DNA of 64,000 bases from NCBI RefSeq assembly GCF_003112515.1, contig NZ_BEVZ01000003.1, positions 496,001 to 560,000 of the forward strand, in the 5' to 3' direction. The position numbers and the translations under genes were made by a program. Position 1 is the stretch's first letter, and every line of letters starts with the position of its first letter. Positions 63,241 through 64,000 of this stretch are shown in pieces. The notes under the pieces were generated by a model, which saw only the letters and a list, made by a program, of their open reading frames with translations, ran no database searches and was not told where the DNA came from. The stretch comes from Streptomyces fragilis. GTDB taxonomy: Bacteria; Actinomycetota; Actinomycetes; Streptomycetales; Streptomycetaceae.

Positions 63241-64000
63241 TCACACGCCCTGGCTCACGGAGCTCATGTTGAAGTCCGGCACCCGCAGCGCCGGCATCGC
63301 GGCACGCGTGAACCAGTCGCTCCACTCGCGCGGCAGCGTGCGCTCCGTCCGCCCCGCCTCGACCGCCCGCCCCAGCACGTCCACCGGCGACTCGTTGAAC
63401 CGGAAGTTGTTCACCGCCCCGGTGACCTCCCCGTTCTCCACCAGGTAGACGCCGTCGCGGGTGAGCCCGGTCAGCAGCAGCGTCGCCGGGTCCACCTCCC
63501 GGATGTACCAGAGGCAGGTCAGCAGCAGGCCCCGCTGCGTGGAGGCCACCATCTCCTCCAGCGAGCGGTCCTCCCCGCCCTCGAGCACCAGGTTGCCGAT
63601 GGACGGCGTCACCGGCATGCCCGTGAGCGCCGCGCTGTGCCGCGTGGACGTGAGGTGCCGCAGCTCGCCGTCGGAGACCCACTCCGTCGCCGACACCGGC
63701 AGCCCGTTGTCGAAGACCGACGCGTCGTCCCCCGAGGAGTGCGCCAGGACGAACGGCGCGCACTCCAGGCCCGGCTCCCGCGGGTCGCTGCGCAGGGTCA
63801 GCGGCAGGTTCGTCAGCTTCTCGCCGACCCGGGTCCCGCCGCCCGGCCTGCTGAACACGGTCCGCCCCTCGGCGGCGTCCCGCGCCGAGGACGACCACAG
63901 CTGGTAGACCAGCAGGTCGGCCACCGCGGAGGGCGGCAGCAGCGTCTCGTAGCGCCCGGCGGGCAGGTCGACCTGCCGCTCGGCCCACACCAGCCGCTGG
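63241..64000 (-). CDS. TldE/PmbA-like metallopeptidase-family protein, C-terminal part
   Basis: The frame is open to the window edge, so the N-terminus lies outside; 252 residues are visible. The sequence fits the C-terminal region of TldD/PmbA proteins: GTRVGEKLTNLPLTLRSDP, SATEWVSDGELRHLTSTRHSA, LLTCLWYIREVDPATLLLTGLTRDGVYLVENGEVTG and NNFRFNESPVDVLG, given here in parts. In other bacteria TldD and TldE form a heterodimeric protease. The TldD-type zinc motif is not in the visible part. A tldD gene is expected just outside the window. Confidence 0.85.
   Translation of the reverse strand, partial: QRLVWAERQVDLPAGRYETLLPPSAVADLLVYQLWSSSARDAAEGRTVFSRPGGGTRVGEKLTNLPLTLRSDPREPGLECAPFVLAHSSGDDASVFDNGLPVSATEWVSDGELRHLTSTRHSAALTGMPVTPSIGNLVLEGGEDRSLEEMVASTQRGLLLTCLWYIREVDPATLLLTGLTRDGVYLVENGEVTGAVNNFRFNESPVDVLGRAVEAGRTERTLPREWSDWFTRAAMPALRVPDFNMSSVSQGV

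Overview
The window is a chromosomal segment of a high-GC actinomycete, almost certainly a Streptomyces. The evidence is very high G+C, codons ending almost always in G or C, many GTG starts, 4-bp ATGA/GTGA gene overlaps, several apparently leaderless promoters, and a gene set typical of the genus (OpcA, a Gbn-like HTH protein, ectABCD, DUF3099, TerD proteins). It looks like vertically inherited core chromosome. I see no insertion sequence, prophage, integrase, CRISPR array, tRNA or rRNA gene.

Layout. (1) 1-7783: end of pgi, then the oxidative pentose-phosphate operon on the minus strand, tkt-tal-zwf-opcA-pgl, tightly packed. (2) 7784-12857: haem A assembly (ctaB, ctaA), a small conserved protein and a two-gene ABC exporter. 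(3) 13223-19886: the Fe-S assembly operon sufR-sufB-sufD-Rieske-sufC-sufS-sufU-sufT, preceded by an iron-box-like site and a SufR-type operator at the sufR start codon. From memory, regions 1-3 follow the order seen in Mycobacterium tuberculosis (devB-opcA-zwf2-tal-tkt-ctaB ... ABC ... suf). (4) 20044-27402: DUF2200 protein, a proline-rich membrane protein with an SOS box upstream, dapD, a dapA-like gene, a hypothetical protein and a two-domain TerD protein. (5) 27694-31214: ectABCD for ectoine and 5-hydroxyectoine, with a GlnR-like box. (6) 31249-43123: two class V aminotransferases around an FrnE-like DsbA protein, an amidohydrolase, an enoyl-CoA hydratase, gbn, an ABC-F ATPase with a candidate leader peptide, a VOC protein, a paralogue of the 24395 gene, a hydrolase and a class II aldolase. 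(7) 43368-44955: Pit phosphate transporter under a PHO box, plus a small membrane partner. (8) 45047-48213: an Asp23/DUF2273/AmaP envelope module. (9) 48453-57242: SDR, SURF1, zinc protein, exonuclease, VIT-family carrier, sterol desaturase, YhhN, CopD and a secreted subtilase. (10) 57180-64000: DUF485-actP acetate uptake with a CRP-like site, moaA, DUF3099, YeaQ/YmgE, tyrS and the C-terminal part of a TldE-like protein.

Functional links. tkt, tal, zwf, opcA and pgl make NADPH and pentoses. ctaA, ctaB and SURF1 serve cytochrome aa3 oxidase. The suf operon supplies Fe-S clusters used by proteins such as MoaA. ectABCD and the Asp23 module are stress functions. pit and actP import phosphate and acetate.

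I found no obvious new multi-gene system such as a defence island. The observations most worth following up are regulatory: a leaderless 7-codon uORF before the ABC-F gene, a LexA box before a proline-rich membrane protein, a 33-bp-spaced repeat pair between tkt and ctaB, and the double iron/Fe-S control region of suf. The expanded Asp23/AmaP module and a pair of uncharacterised paralogues also stand out.
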